In this document: positions 32,530-46,100 of the stretch, piece by piece
Layout of the letters: each line of letters begins with the position of its first letter
How positions within the stretch are numbered: the first letter of the stretch is position 1
The notes under the pieces: model-generated
What the model saw: only the letters and a program-made list of their open reading frames with translations
Database searches by the model: none
Told to the model about the DNA's origin: nothing
Position numbers and translations under genes: made by a program
Assembly (NCBI GenBank): GCA_030549335.1
Contig: CM060193.1
Span: 43,571,391 to 43,635,390 of the forward strand
Length of the DNA: 64,000 bases
Reading direction: 5' to 3'
Origin: Pontederia crassipes
Lineage: Eukaryota; Streptophyta; Magnoliopsida; Commelinales; Pontederiaceae

Positions 32530-34260
32530 AGTTTCTAGAGCGGACATCCACTCCAAGAATCGGGCGATCGATGGCCCAACAAACGTCTGCTATTAGTTAG
32601 TGCTTTATGTGATCCTAAAGTGGATGACTACTATCGACCAGGCATCCGCTGCTACTATGGATTAAAAGGCGCCGACTCACAGTTATCACTTCACTTCGAT
32701 AGGGTCCTGCTACAAGTGTGTTCCATCACCGCTCCACTTCTCCTCTTTCACACAAAATGCTGACAACCTTTTTTACCATCTCGAGTAACCTCCGGTCATT
32801 CATATTGCTCTGTGGTCTTTCTTTAGGATTTGATCTGTTGTCTCACATCGTCTCCTTCTACATTTCTTTTGTCAAACCATCTTTTAGGGTTCGATTGGGG
32901 AATCATTTTGATTCATATGTTTGTGATCAAAATGATCATTGTGCTCTATTGCCTTCTTCATATTTAAGTTGTGTGTGATTTTCCTACATCCATCACTCCC
33001 AAAACTCTCAAAATTTATACATCTAGACCATGCACACTAAATGTTCGACAGAATTCCCAAGGGAGTAGTTCGTTCTGCTTTTGTTTATAACTTCTCCTAT
33101 GATGAGCTCCATGTATAAGACAACTACTCATGGCCTGAGGACATAGAAAGAAATATGTTCCTCCTCTCATCCTACTCTGCACATCCGCCACCACTCCGCA
33201 CATCCACCATGATCCTACTTTTTTTTGTTTAAGAAACTCTTTGCTTCTTGAGATGTTGCATGTGACATTAGAATGGATTGGGAGCCCCTTAATTTCCCTT
33301 TCTTCATGAGCTCCTTGATGGCAAGGGTGACTTTCTCTTCTCGACCTAATGAGAAAGCTTACCCTAGGTTCGCTAGACTCTTCTATGCCAACCTACCCTA
33401 TCTGAACACATGCACTTTTGACAAATCCAAAGTTCTAGATCATAACATCAAGCTTGATCCTATCGTGATTTGTCGGCTTCTCAGGGTTTCCTCCACAAGA
33501 CTCGAGAATATCATTGCACGTCCTATGACATTGAGATTGTCGAGAGTGTTGATGTTGTCTTCGGTGGTGAGGTTAAGAACTTCTCATTAAGATGGGGTCA
33601 AACAAATTGAACCCAATTTTTCTTGCCACCCACCATATATTAGCCACATTCTATTTTCACGATTCATTCATTATATTTAACTTTCTTAATCTCCATCTTT
33701 TTGTATTGTCTTCTTAGGATTGACTATCCTTCGATGAATTTTGGAGATTTTCTGATTTTCCACTTCATACTCACTAAGATAAGATCATTCCTTACCATAT
33801 TCAAAGCATGAAACTTTATTATGCCACTTTCCTCACCCATCTTTGTCAGAATGGCGTGGTGACTCCTGAATCTGAGCCATATATCATTAAGAATCACATA
33901 GATACCATTGAAAGTGGAACGATTGGGTGATGAGTGGATCATCACACAGAAGGTCTAGGAGGTGCCACTCGAGTCGGATACAAGGATGCAATCGATTCTA
34001 AGGATCCCACAGATGAAGCTACCATGGAGGATGTTGAACTTAAGTGGTCATCCTATAAGAGTTCAACTTTGACTTTTGAGTGGCATTCCTCTTCTGCGGC
34101 TTACACTAGACCCACACATGCTAAGTGGGATTGCATGGTGGAGTGATTGGAGATGGGACAATGACACCACGGGATTATCTCTTTATTTATCTTCGCTCTT
34201 GGAATTTTGATACGACATCATACGAGCATGATGACCCAATTGATGATGCTGCTAACACTT
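32530..34260 (+). pseudogene. Relic of a plant retroelement-associated protein
   Basis: From 33357 to 33500 one reads YPRFARLFYANLPYL and later LDPIVICRLLRVSS, resembling the RLFYANL ... xxLxxLLGVP module of the large 'putative plant transposon protein' family (Transposase_32 type) found in plant Ty3-derived proteins. Weaker segments to about 34140 (IDYPSMNFGDFLIF and later) could be its remainder, with stops and frame changes. Assignment by resemblance only; borders approximate. Confidence 0.4.
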
Positions 34261-35025
34261 AGTTTCTAGTTGTTTTGGTTTATTTTAGGTTCCCCATTTT
34301 GATGATGTCAAAAGAAGAATCATGACTATGATATTAGGTTGATAGTTTATTTGAGCATATGGATGTATTTACTTGCTTAATTATATTTCGTTCACTCTTT
34401 GAGCACTTGTGATATGTATGGATGTTATTATGTTATTACGACTCCTTGAGCACTTTATTATGATATGCATATGGATTTTATCATATTTTGAACACTTTTG
34501 ATATCTTATGATCTTAAATGTTATGCATGTGAGTTTTTGACATATGCGGTAAACTATTGATATATTCATAATGGTAAACTTTTGAAATGTTAACCGCATA
34601 AGTCATGCATGAAAATGGTAAGCTATATTGTTAAAGTTTTTAAACCTCGATACACATTCAAAAGGGGCATTAATTTCGGGAGGGAGTGATTTAAAATTCT
34701 TACATATATATGGGATTAATGTATCTCAAGAGCACATTTTGCTCTGGAGAAATGTTGAGCGCATCTCAGTTTCACTGAACAACTCAAATAAATTATATTT
34801 TTAAATAATAGGATTTAATCACTTATGGTCATATTCATTGATTAGTAGATCAACGACTAAGATGCATTCAACATCCCTCCAAAAGGTGTTTTAGAGGTAC
34901 AGTAATCCCTATATATATATATATATATATATATATCGTTAATTTATTTATTATCGTCGATGAATGGGAGATTATTGTTCTGTGATTATACTTCGAATTG
35001 TTTGATAATAGAAAACAAAGAACAT
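34261..35025. other. AT-rich DNA with TA run
   Basis: A (TA)n run at about 34911-34936; nothing else recognised. Confidence 0.55.
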
Positions 35026-35425
35026 GATAAATAAATAATTGATTGAAGTATTGAGCTTAATATGTTAATGAAATTTCGAAAGAAAAGGTGATTTTAAAGA
35101 TTATGCAAGGAAGCAGACAAGCAATGTAAGTAGGAGAAGACCACTATGAAATCTTCATAATCGTGGCTGATATGCGATGAAAAACAGAAGGAATCTTATA
35201 TTGTGAAAGCTTCCGAGTGATAAGATGTGTGACTTGTCTCTTGAACATAGAAAAAGATGGTGCATGTGTAAAAAGGTTCCTTATTGCCCTAGTTTGAATG
35301 AAGAAATGTGTTAGTAAAAAATTTTACGACATCGAGGTCGAGAAGTCGGATTAGGTACATAAGTCAATATGTGGTCGAACCTCATTAACAAACTCCATCA
35401 TTTTGTGTTTGCATTCTCATCTTTT
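35026..35425 (+). repeat. SIRE-type LTR fragment
   Basis: Contains TCGAGGTCGAGAAGTCGGAT and GTGGTCGAACCTCATTAACA, homologous to the 3' half of the solo LTR at 17520-18875 (CGAGGTCGGAAAGTCGGAG, GGCCGAACCTCGTCAAC). Left border not defined. Confidence 0.5.
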
Positions 35426-35483
35426 TAATTAGCAAATTGTGTTTAAATCCACATTTCACTTTCTTGATTTTCCTTCTGAAAAG

Positions 35484-35602
35484 CCATGGAAGACATTGCT
35501 AAGAAGATGAGACAAGAAGGATACAAAGGCCGTGAACCCAAGGAGTCCAAGGGATGGTGGATCAAAGAACTAACGGGGGAACCCATCTCTTTCCGAGGGT
35601 AG
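35484..35602 (+). other. Unrecognised short coding-like frame
   Basis: ATG at 35484 opens MEDIAKKMRQEGYKGREPKE and continues to a TAG near 35600, with the hydrophilic tail SKGWWIKELTGEPISFRG. The composition looks more protein-like than its AT-rich surroundings. It may be a fragment of a gene or retroelement. No family recognised. Confidence 0.2.
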
Positions 35603-35890
35603 TTTAGAACCCCACTTTGTGGCTTCAATGGTACGTGTTTGAGTTTTGTAATTGGTTGTCTTTTATGAAATTCAATGGCTAAGTTTCAATATCTAGAGCA
35701 GTTATGTTTAGCAAATGATTAGTACTGTGAAATGTGATATCAAACTTCTGAAAACGAACTTTTCGATAAATGAATATGTAGTTCAGTCCTCCTCCGCTTT
35801 AACCTGATGTGATGATACCTTTAATTCTGCGCACATCTTGTTTTATGGTTTTATTTATGAATATGATTTAAGAAGTTGTTCATTTCTTTC

Positions 35891-36199
35891 TTAACTGTAC
35901 CCCGAATATTGCTTGCCTTGGGAGTCACGTAAGAAAGGACATTCATTGCTATAAGACAAAAAAGCAACATGACGAGGTACAACAGTACGTTGAGGGGATT
36001 TATGGCTATTGTGATGAGCTGAGAAGCTTACTAGCAACTCTCCAATATGTGCAACACAGTTGGGGATTCGATAGCTAATCAAAAGGATTATATCAGATAC
36101 TCCTCTAATTGGTAACAACATGGTGAAACTGCGTAATTCATCCCCGTCTCTTCGCAATTCTCCGGAAATCATAATTAAACGTTCGCACAAATCATCCAT
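35891..36199 (-). other. Unrecognised minus-strand ORF (102 codons)
   Basis: Begins MDDLCERLIMISGELRRDGD; balanced composition for the first 60 residues with a hydrophobic patch (SDIILLISYRIPN). No domain recognised. It lies about 0.9 kb downstream of the OTUB1 stop on the same strand and could be an exon remnant or chance. Confidence 0.2.
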
Positions 36200-37104
36200 C
36201 TTTGTGAGGTAAGGGCACCAATTATAACTACATACAACTACTAAGATTTAGTACTATTATCAGAACTTATCCTTCTCATGTTCTTCTAATTATTTTCTTT
36301 AACGTTTTATAAAGCTTATAGAATAGCTCCAAAGCACAACCTATCTTTAGTTTCAAATTTATATAAATGTTCATTCTCTGAAAATAAAATGTACATCTAT
36401 CATTCAGACAATATATGTATATTATATTTCTGAAACACAATTTGGTAATAGGTGACAATTAATGACAGAAAATTTACTAATTTCCCTTTATTTCTCACAC
36501 ACACACACACGGACGGAAGACGTGACCCATCTTCTCCGCTCATGTCAGTCCCTTCTTCTTCCTCGCAGGCAGATAAGTAACAACTGAATGCGCGACAGGG
36601 GCAGGGAGCCAACTGAAAAACTAAGGGTAACAAGAAAAATGCTGGATCCATGGACAGGCCACATTGATTAACAACAGTCCAAAATGGTCGAGCATGACTT
36701 CGTCAACATTGATTCAAAACTACCAGATGCTTGATTAAGGAAATATAGATTCATTCCGAAAACACCAACAACTATATGCCACACCAGTATATTATAGCAT
36801 TGGATATCCAAATAGATGATGAAGTAAAACACTTTCAAAACTGAATATAAAGAACTAGTTCATGCATGCATGTAAGATGTTCTCAGCTAAATTGTTAGCA
36901 AATCTAGGCACGCAAGGCATGTTTGTACAGAAGCATTTAAAATGGAGACGGCCAGTAAAGTAGAATTCTCATTCCGAAACATGGCAATGTGTGCTTTCCA
37001 TTTGCCAACTCCTCAGCAGCCGCCTCTGAGTTGAAAGGTCTGATATGGCCAAAGCACACTAGAAATAGAATGTCGCAGACCTGCTATCATGCTGTTAAAG
37101 GGCA
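36200..37104. other. Downstream flank of OTUB1
   Basis: No coding region recognised. The part near 37104 should be the OTUB1 3' untranslated region. A short AC run lies near 36498-36512. Confidence 0.5.
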
Positions 37105-40100
37105 TCACTTGGTGTATAAAATGTCATAATGGCCAGGCCGATACAGTAAGGTTACGTAAGGTTTAGGCTGATCTTTCATCTCAGACACACTGTTGTCGGT
37201 CACACCGTCAGTCAAATCCAATGCAGGTATGAAGTCATGATGGTTCACAACCATAGCATTAGTATCACACGAGCTCCGGTCCAGATATACCACACGTATA
37301 GGCACGCCTAAGGCATCACATAGAGCAGTTATATGAACATGATCACTTTCTTCTCCCATTGGCTCCACTGAGGCCTTGCAGAACTGTCAACCACAGAACA
37401 GAGTTATAAACAATTATATACGCAACCTGAGCCAACCAACGTTGATTATGCCTGCATTGCATGATACTGAAAACTATTTTGAATTTCAAATGAAGTTCAA
37501 ACAATGGTACTTGCTTCATAGAGAATGGATATATTTTTTTGGAGGAAACAGAGAGAATGGAACTAAACCATTTTGGAAACAAAGTTTAAACCAGGATATT
37601 TGCTACATAGAGAATGATGTCAAAATCCCCTTTGAAAAATTAGAATGATATTCAATTGCATTTCGAATGAAGGATCAGATGATACGGAGATCACAAGCTT
37701 GGGAAAGTTGCAAGGTCAAACAAATAGGTTATACAAAAAGGCATGCCCAAAACCTGCACTACAATATAAAACCAAAAGAAACTGATAGATTCCATTAAAA
37801 TGAGTATGAATTGTGGTTAGCATTCTTTCTGAGTATGGTCAACTAAACAACAAAATGAACATTAGCAACAAAAGTTGTCATTTCATGATAGAAAGTTTTT
37901 TCCTTTGCTACCAATCAAGGAATTCTATGAACAAATTTGACATGAACTTTTCACAATATGTGACCAGAAGATGATAAATTTAGTAAATGTCTCCATGGCT
38001 ATATGAACTAGCAGATGTAAGGAAATAAGAGCTTTCTTTTCATGAAGAGTGTTAAGCTTCCAGATGCAAGATAAATAGTCAAGTCTGACCTGTTCAATTG
38101 TTGAATTTGTTAAACCAGTAACAAATGGTTCAAAAAAATCTGCTCGCCTTCGTATCTCACCAGCAGTAATAAATCTGAAAAACATGACAACTAAATAGCA
38201 ACAACATACATTAGAGGGAAACAAATTTTAGGGTATGAAAAAGAAGAAAAACAAACACAATATTAGTTCACACCATAATCTGATACATATTGTGTACGGC
38301 TCCTATCCACAAGCTCCTTGTGACTGAAAGTAGAAAACATGCAGAAAATAGATGACTCAGAAAATGGCAACCGCATTAGTGATTCTAACAGTAAATACTT
38401 GATGACTCAGAAAATAGAAGAAAAACTAGAAAAGAGTCGTCATCTCACTTTGACATAGTTTGAAGGGAATAATCATTTTATAAAAGTATACCTTATAGCA
38501 GGTTCACACCCTCCAAGAATGGAATTCAGTTGCTCAATGAATATCTGACATCAATATTAAATACTATTAGGTTAATAGTAGCAATTACAAACAAATGTTG
38601 ATTAGTAGTAACTTAGGAAACTAATAAATAGAAAATTGAACAATTTAAAATTTTAATACCTTTGACTCACGGGTGTTCTAAGTCTACTAGCACCTTACTA
38701 ATATGATGCTTGGATGGACCGCAAAGATAAATCATAACCAAATTAATGACTTCAAAAATCAAACCCAAGACTAATAGCTCTTGTCCATCCAAGGACACAA
38801 CCATGCTAACCAGCTGTGCCAACCAACTTAGTTTGTGTGCATGTATGTCATTTTATTACGAGGGAAAAGGGTTTCTCCTGATATCATATAATTAGGGACA
38901 CCACATTACTGATCCCCCCCCACCCACCCTCCAACCCAGAAAAAATGATGTTCCACGTCAACCAGTCAGCTTGTGCTCCATTTTCCAAATGATTAGTGAC
39001 CACTCCTTCATCTTGACACGACCAGCAGTCAGTGGTAAACCAAGCATAGCAGTTGAGGGATCCAAAAGCATAAGCAGCTTAATCACAGTGTAATCTCTTC
39101 ATCATTCATCCCAAAAGGGATAAAGAACAACCTTGAGTAATTGACCGCCAGCAACTGAAGTTGGGTTTAGGCAAACATAGTCTATACTTTTTGAGGGTCA
39201 ATAATTATCATAAACTTAGTGGGTTTGGTTTAGAGTCTATGTGCCATGCAAGTAGGGGGGGAATCTTCTAAATTATGTATATCACTTCGCAACGAAAGTT
39301 GAATTGGGATTACCTAAGGATATATTGCCTTCGGTATGAGCATCAAGAAAGGAAGAGGCAGAGTGGCTGACTGAAAACATATCTATAAGGGTGTGTTTGT
39401 TTTGATCTATCTTTTTTAGGTTCCTTGGCATCTTTGTCAGAATGTTAGATTACTGCGCTTGGTTTATCTTGTTCGGTAATGTACTTTGAAATGTTAGATA
39501 CCGATCAGAATGAGATTGCTATAAAACAGAGGAATCTCATTCCACCCAAAAATCATGTCAATCTGATATTCCATTGTCATCGGCCAAGAATATGATGCTC
39601 ATACTTTCTGCAACTCGGAAGAGGGCGCATCAGCAGAAGTTCGATTGCAGAATGGAGTTGAGTGCTTCGAGTTCATTGAAGCACCAAAGTTGGAACCAGC
39701 GTCCTTGGAAGATTTTGGGGAAACAGATCTTCTCTTACTGCAACTAGAGCTGATGGAGCGAAGATGCAGATCTTCTCTTACTCCAACTAGAACCGATGGA
39801 GCTTCAAAGGCCAGATCTGGAGGTTCAAAGGTGGAGGCGTGTTCAAAACTTGTTGAAGTTTACACTACCTCATCCTCCTTATTGCCTCATTGTCGTTGAG
39901 AGGAATGGAGATTGCAAGACAAGAGGTGCCGTTGAGAGAGATGTATAGCATACGTGGGTCAAGAAAGACAGCAGGGGTGGCCAAGTAGAAGGATCTTGCA
40001 TGAAGGTTGTGAGCGGCAGTGAACATCTTTTCTATTTTTTTATTATAATTATGTTATATTTCTAATCGAACCAAACACATCAATGCTACTTATCTAGGAA

Positions 40101-43100
40101 TGTTATTCCAGATAATTAATTTCCAAGGAATAGAAGGATGCATAGGAATATCATAAGGAGAAAACCAAACGAACCCTAAGGGGAATCGGCCATTGTGCTA
40201 CTCCAACAAATTAAGGCACAAATTTTTTTTTTTTTTTTTGAAACGAGAAAGGATGACTAGCAAGATGGTAGTCATCCAAAAGTTCCAATTAAGGCACAAT
40301 TTAAAATCATGCCAAACCATTCAAGACCTCTAGAGAATGAGTAATCTATTTTGACAAAATGGGTATTCCTATCATGGGCATGGAACACAAACTTATGGAC
40401 TGCAACTTTATATGTTTGTGGCAATTTATCAATCAAGTTCAACTGAACCATGATTCATAGTTCCTCAACATTGTTGGTGTCGCAAGAGTGATTACTCATT
40501 CGAAATACTTGTCCCCACTTGGGATGTGGTGTAGAGTTCTCATTTCGTGAGCACGAATGTTTTCCTAAGTTGGCCCAAGGCACAAATTCTCTGAGGATTT
40601 TTCCTTGGAAATAGAATGGACAAAGCATAGACTACATGTTATTCATGTTTTTTTTTTGAGGAGAAAAAGGATGACTACTAGATTATGTGATTGTCATCCG
40701 GAAATGGGAGTCATATACAAATGTGTGCTCTCGGAGAGAGAGCAGCAAAAAAATGGAAAAGTATCAGCTAACCAAAACCCCATTCCCGATAGGGGTGTTC
40801 ACGGGTCAGATTAGACCCGACACAATTCGGGTCAAGGGGGCCGAATCCGACCCGGTTCGGACGGGTGATCGGGTTACCCAATTTTCTTTTTTTAATTTTT
40901 TTCTTACTGTTTTTATATTTTATTTAATATAAAATAGATTATTTAATATTAAATTAAAAGCATAAAATAATTTTTCTAACTATTTAATATTATTTTTGCA
41001 CTTAAAATATTTATTTCAATTTTTTAAAATTTTAAAATCAAATATTAGCTTAAGTTTGAATAAAAAATAAAAAAATAAAAAATTTGGGTTGATTGGGTCG
41101 GGTCGGGTCGACTCAGGTTGGGAAAATCCAACACGTACCCGACCCATGGTCAAGTCGAGTTCGAGTCGGGTCCGACCCGACCGGGTCATCGGTTCATGGG
41201 TCGATCCGACCCGGTGAACACTCCTAATTCCCAAAGCAAAAAGGAAATGTGGTGTACAGTACGCTCTGTCTCACATCCCTCACCAAAAATCACACAGTTC
41301 TCCTGAAGCCAAACGGCCCAAGAACCGGCCAAAAAGAATGTCAGTGGCGCTCGCCATCTCATCTACAAAAGTCATCTAAAGTATATCAGGCACCCTTAGA
41401 ATGTAGATTCTTCACTTGACTATGAGACCTAGCAAGGCCATTACTAAAGTCTACAAAACTTATTTCCTTTTCTTTTCCAGTTGCTAATGTGAAGCCGCCA
41501 GTGTGCCTCCAAGAAGCCAATAATGCTGCTAAAAGGAGAAAGCTGTCCTGTGCCAAAAAGATAATGCTCCACGAGTCAGGATGGAGTGTGACTATAATGA
41601 GAGATCCCGGTCGCCAGAGTCCTAGGCCAGTCCCATGACCCATCCCACCACTTGTGTGAGGAGGGCTCAGTTCATATAGCGTAAGTCACGAACACCCTAG
41701 TCACCCAATGTTGTGGGTCTGCAAATGCTCTGCTACACCACTAGATACATGCCTCTCCTCTCAATGCCGCATCCCTGCAAGAAGGACAGACTCCGCAATG
41801 ACTCAAGTTGCCTCACCACCACCCCTAATCTTCTGTGGTAAGATTAGGGGAAGTTCCATGATACTGAAACAACCTCTTTAGATTTATTTTTTTTTAGAAA
41901 ACCTCCTTAGATTTTTCCCAAAGTTATGAAGCTAAGGTTGATTTTCTCAAGGCCATGCTTGGTGGTTGAAGGCACAACATATACGAAAGGAATCAAGGAT
42001 CAAATCATTTGACATTGGTTATGCTTATATGTGCAACAAAGATCATTGAATTTAGACATCAACTAGACAACAGAACGTGATTCTTCAGTGTGTTCTTTAT
42101 CACCGGTCACCTTCTCCTTGATATTTCCATGAGGGACATATAAGAAGTCTTCAAAGCAAACCAGCATCCACTCATAGGATTGCTACCCCTATGTATGTAA
42201 GCTTGTTGGAGGGTCAAAGTCGATCCACTTGGGGGAATTGGACTACACATAGGATTGCCACTCATAAGTCAAGTGTTTTCATGTTGTAAATTTGTGAATA
42301 CAAAAGCATATCCCACTTGAACTGATAAATACTAATTAAGAGCAATCCTAATTAAGAAATTAAAGTTGCCCCACTTTTCAAAGACAAATATCCGACTAGG
42401 TTAACAAAATACTAATCCATAAGATTTGGAGCTTTAAATTGATGCATATTTTAAGCATTTATCATATGTAGTATCAATAAATAATTTTACAAACATAAGA
42501 TTAAGAAAATAACGAACAAGTTTTATCATTTTATAAATAAGTCTTGTATATATCACCAAACCAACACTGAAAAAAGCACTAGCACATATGAAGGAGCAAA
42601 AAGAACAGGAAAGCTGACTTTACATTGAAGAAATCCTCAAAAGTGAACTCTGCATATCCAAGATTTTGAAGTGTCGTCCTGCATTGTTCAATATTTGCAA
42701 GAACACGATCAACCTCAGATTTGTCTTGTGTCTCCAAGAGATGTTCCTAGTTACATAAACTCCCATGTCTCAAATATTTTGTCAAAATAGTGCTAGTACA
42801 AAAGGATACTCTGGTTTAAGTCCTTTGAATTATAATTGTACCAAAAACTTGCAAAATTAAACATAGATTAGATCAATAAAATTAATAATGCAACAGTACT
42901 ACACCGAGTATATTCTTCACCCACAACTTTGTATAATGAATTGCGCTTTCAAGTCCCTCCTCATTCTTGTTTTATCTTGCACCTCTTCTTTTTTCTTTTT
43001 TTTTTTCCTTTTTTCTTGAGGAGAGCACCTTTTCTTTATCTGTATCAGTTTATGCTTGGGTATTAATCAATGAAACTAGTAGTCATCCTTTTTGCCTTCA

Positions 43101-43157
<57 letters not shown>

Positions 43158-46100
43158 AATAATAATGCAATGGCTTTTCTCTAGAACTAATAATGCTGTG
43201 GTTGATGGAAAAAAAGAAATTGTTCATGAATTTGAAGAATTAAGCGAAGAAAAAAGACCAAAATCTGCCATGACATCTGGACAACCAGTGGTTCTTTATC
43301 TTCTACTCTCCCCAGGTTATTTGCCTTGGCTTCAAATCGAAATGCTTTCTTGACGGATTATTGGTATGTGAATGGATAGTTCAAAGAGGGAGTTGGATGC
43401 CTACGTTCCAGACAACTTTATCAGACCACCCTCTCAAAAAAAAAAAAAAAAAGAACTTCATCAGACCAGAGTTAATGAACTGCTGTTACTCTTGGATAGA
43501 CTGACTGAGTTCTCACTGGACCCCTCAGAAACGTGATGGCTGGAGATGGAATGCTGCGCAATTTAGTGTCCGACAAGTTTATGGTTTCTAGGAGGCCAGT
43601 GAAATGATAGGTGGCAGAGTTAAAAGTGGATTGCCGACTAATTTGGAAGCATAAGGTTCCAATGAGAATTTAAGTGTTTGCATGGCTGCTTTGAAGACAA
43701 CTGCTTACCAGAACCTATAAAGTAAGATGGGCACGTGATGGTGCCATTACTTGCTGTCCCCTTTGTGAAGATGCTCCTGAGGACTCGAATATTTTGCTTT
43801 CTGCAGGTATGAAGGCTGGAAACATGTGGTCAGTGATGCAAAATATGGTGTTGGATATGAGATAGGAAATGGTCTTCTGGAGCTCCTTCAGAGGTATCTC
43901 GAGTGTTGGAATCCGTAATACATTTGAGGCTGCTAGAAATTGCATCTCTGTTTAGTTTGGATCATATGGAGACAGTGCAATGAGGTTGTCTTTCGAAATG
44001 AGCGTTTCTATATCGAAAATGTTGTAGAGGGGGCAAGAAGATTTGATAAAAGACCCCTAAAAAAAAGGATTTGATAAAAGAATGGGCGAGCATGAGATGA
44101 CTAACAATACCTTCTGAACTGTAATTGCCAAATGTATAATCATTATTTATGAATAAAATGGATAGCAGACAAAGGGTCTGGCATCCTTCTTACCTTCAAA
44201 AAACCTCACGCAAGTTATTGTTTACTATTGAATGTCACATCAATTATGCATTTAACACAAATATAGGTGTATGAATTGCTGATGAATATGAATTATTGTG
44301 ATAAACAGATCCAAAGAGAACAAATCATATCTTTTTTGTCAAAAGATTTAATTAAAAAACTTTCTCAAATAAACTATCACTACCAGATAAGAGAACATAA
44401 AACTTCGATAGAAGCAATTGCCATCTCCACGTGTCCGCCTTAATGCGCAATATTGCTCACCAAGTAGCTGCAAGGTAAATACCTTGTTAACGGAAATGGA
44501 AACCTTCCCTGTCAAATGACTAAAAACAGTACCAATGGAAACAGGACAGAGGTCAAATGAAACCTTGATTTTCTCCTGAAGAATAGGGCTGCCTGTTTGA
44601 TATTCGGCAGCCAAGGCCGAAAGAGGTTCCTGAATTTTTTTGGCACAGTAAAAATCAGGTAGCTAAAAGTAACATGGCATATTAATTATCAGGAGAAGTT
44701 TATCTAGGCACAATTCTGGACATAAGAAGACATATACGTGGATAATTAGGCATAAAATCGTGGTAAAGTCAGATCAGAAGCACCAAAATTCTATATTCTG
44801 AGACTAATTAAAAAAGCAGTCATATTAGAATTTTCATAACTAGAACTTGAGGATTTGCAATCAAAGATCAACGCTGCAAGTTCTAGTTTTGATTTAAGCT
44901 ATGCCTTAGCATATTTTTTCTTACCAAGAAAGGATGACTAAGCAATAAAAAGAAAGAAAATCTTCAGGTGGGATGGTTGCCACCTATGAGATCACCACAC
45001 ATCAGACCAATGAAAGTTCTTTTCTTTTCCATCAACAAGAGAGGAGCTGTAGGAAAATATAAGTGTTGAACCGCCTTTGGCAACTAAGAAGAAGCAGAAA
45101 AACAAAAAGGAACAGAATGTTTCTTCCTCTTGGCCAAACCAGAGAAAAAAAGAGACTTTCACTCGGTGGTTGTTAACCAGAGGAAGGAGGGAGGGAAAAA
45201 GAAGATGAAGGAAAAGAAGGAAATAAGGAAATTGACCAAGTAGGTAAAAAGGGATCAAAACCCAGTTGGAACTCGAGCCAAATTTAAGTTATATGTAATC
45301 AGACTCATGTAGAAAGGATTTTTTTAGAAAAATGGAAAATGGATTATGATCTTATTGATTCATTCAAAAACAGACTAAAAGAAATTAGAAAACAAAGATA
45401 GTCCCTAATTTGTGATCTCGAGCTGCAGGGATCAAGGATATTGAAATTGGTCTACATTCCATGACCTCTAATCCAACCACAAGTTTGGATAGGTAGTTGG
45501 CCAAAAATTATAGATTTTCTTGGAGCGCAAAATTTTAAAAAAAAGTAAAAATTATAGAAACCATATGGAATAATCCTTCAGAAATTAAATTTCCAGGGAA
45601 TCTGAAATCAAGCAAATCAGAGATTAAGAAAAAATGTTGTAAGCAAACATGTAAACATGTGTCTTCTTCTTTCTTCCAGCCACTACTATTCTGGAGGAGT
45701 TTAGGACGGACAGCAGACTCATTTGGCGCTCTCGGATGCCGCTGAAAAATAAGATTTTTGCTTGGCTCATACGGCAAGACAAGCTCTTCACCAGAATGTA
45801 CAGGATGAGATGAGCGCCTCATACTGGCACATCTTGCATTCTATGTGGCGAGGTGGAGGAGGACATCGCCCACCTGTTTTTTGAGTGCCCAGTTTCCCGA
45901 GAGATCTGGCGGGCAGTCAAGTATGACAGGCATCTTCCCTTCCACCACAGAGACATTTTGGCAGCCACTCCATGGCTTTGCCAAGCAGCAATAGTGTTGG
46001 CATGTGCCATTGGCGACCTTTTCGGCTGGAGCCATCTGGCCCAGCGTAGCCGAGTCATTTTTGAAAAGGGGAGCGATGTTAGGTTGAGAGTATTGTACAC

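Noticed and set aside
40605..41306. Several short ORFs in both strands
   Set aside because: They arise from the CGGGTC-rich MITE and LINE tail.
42967..43353. 128-codon plus-strand ORF with a poly-Ile run
   Set aside because: The Ile run is the (AAT)n microsatellite; the rest is LINE 3' sequence.
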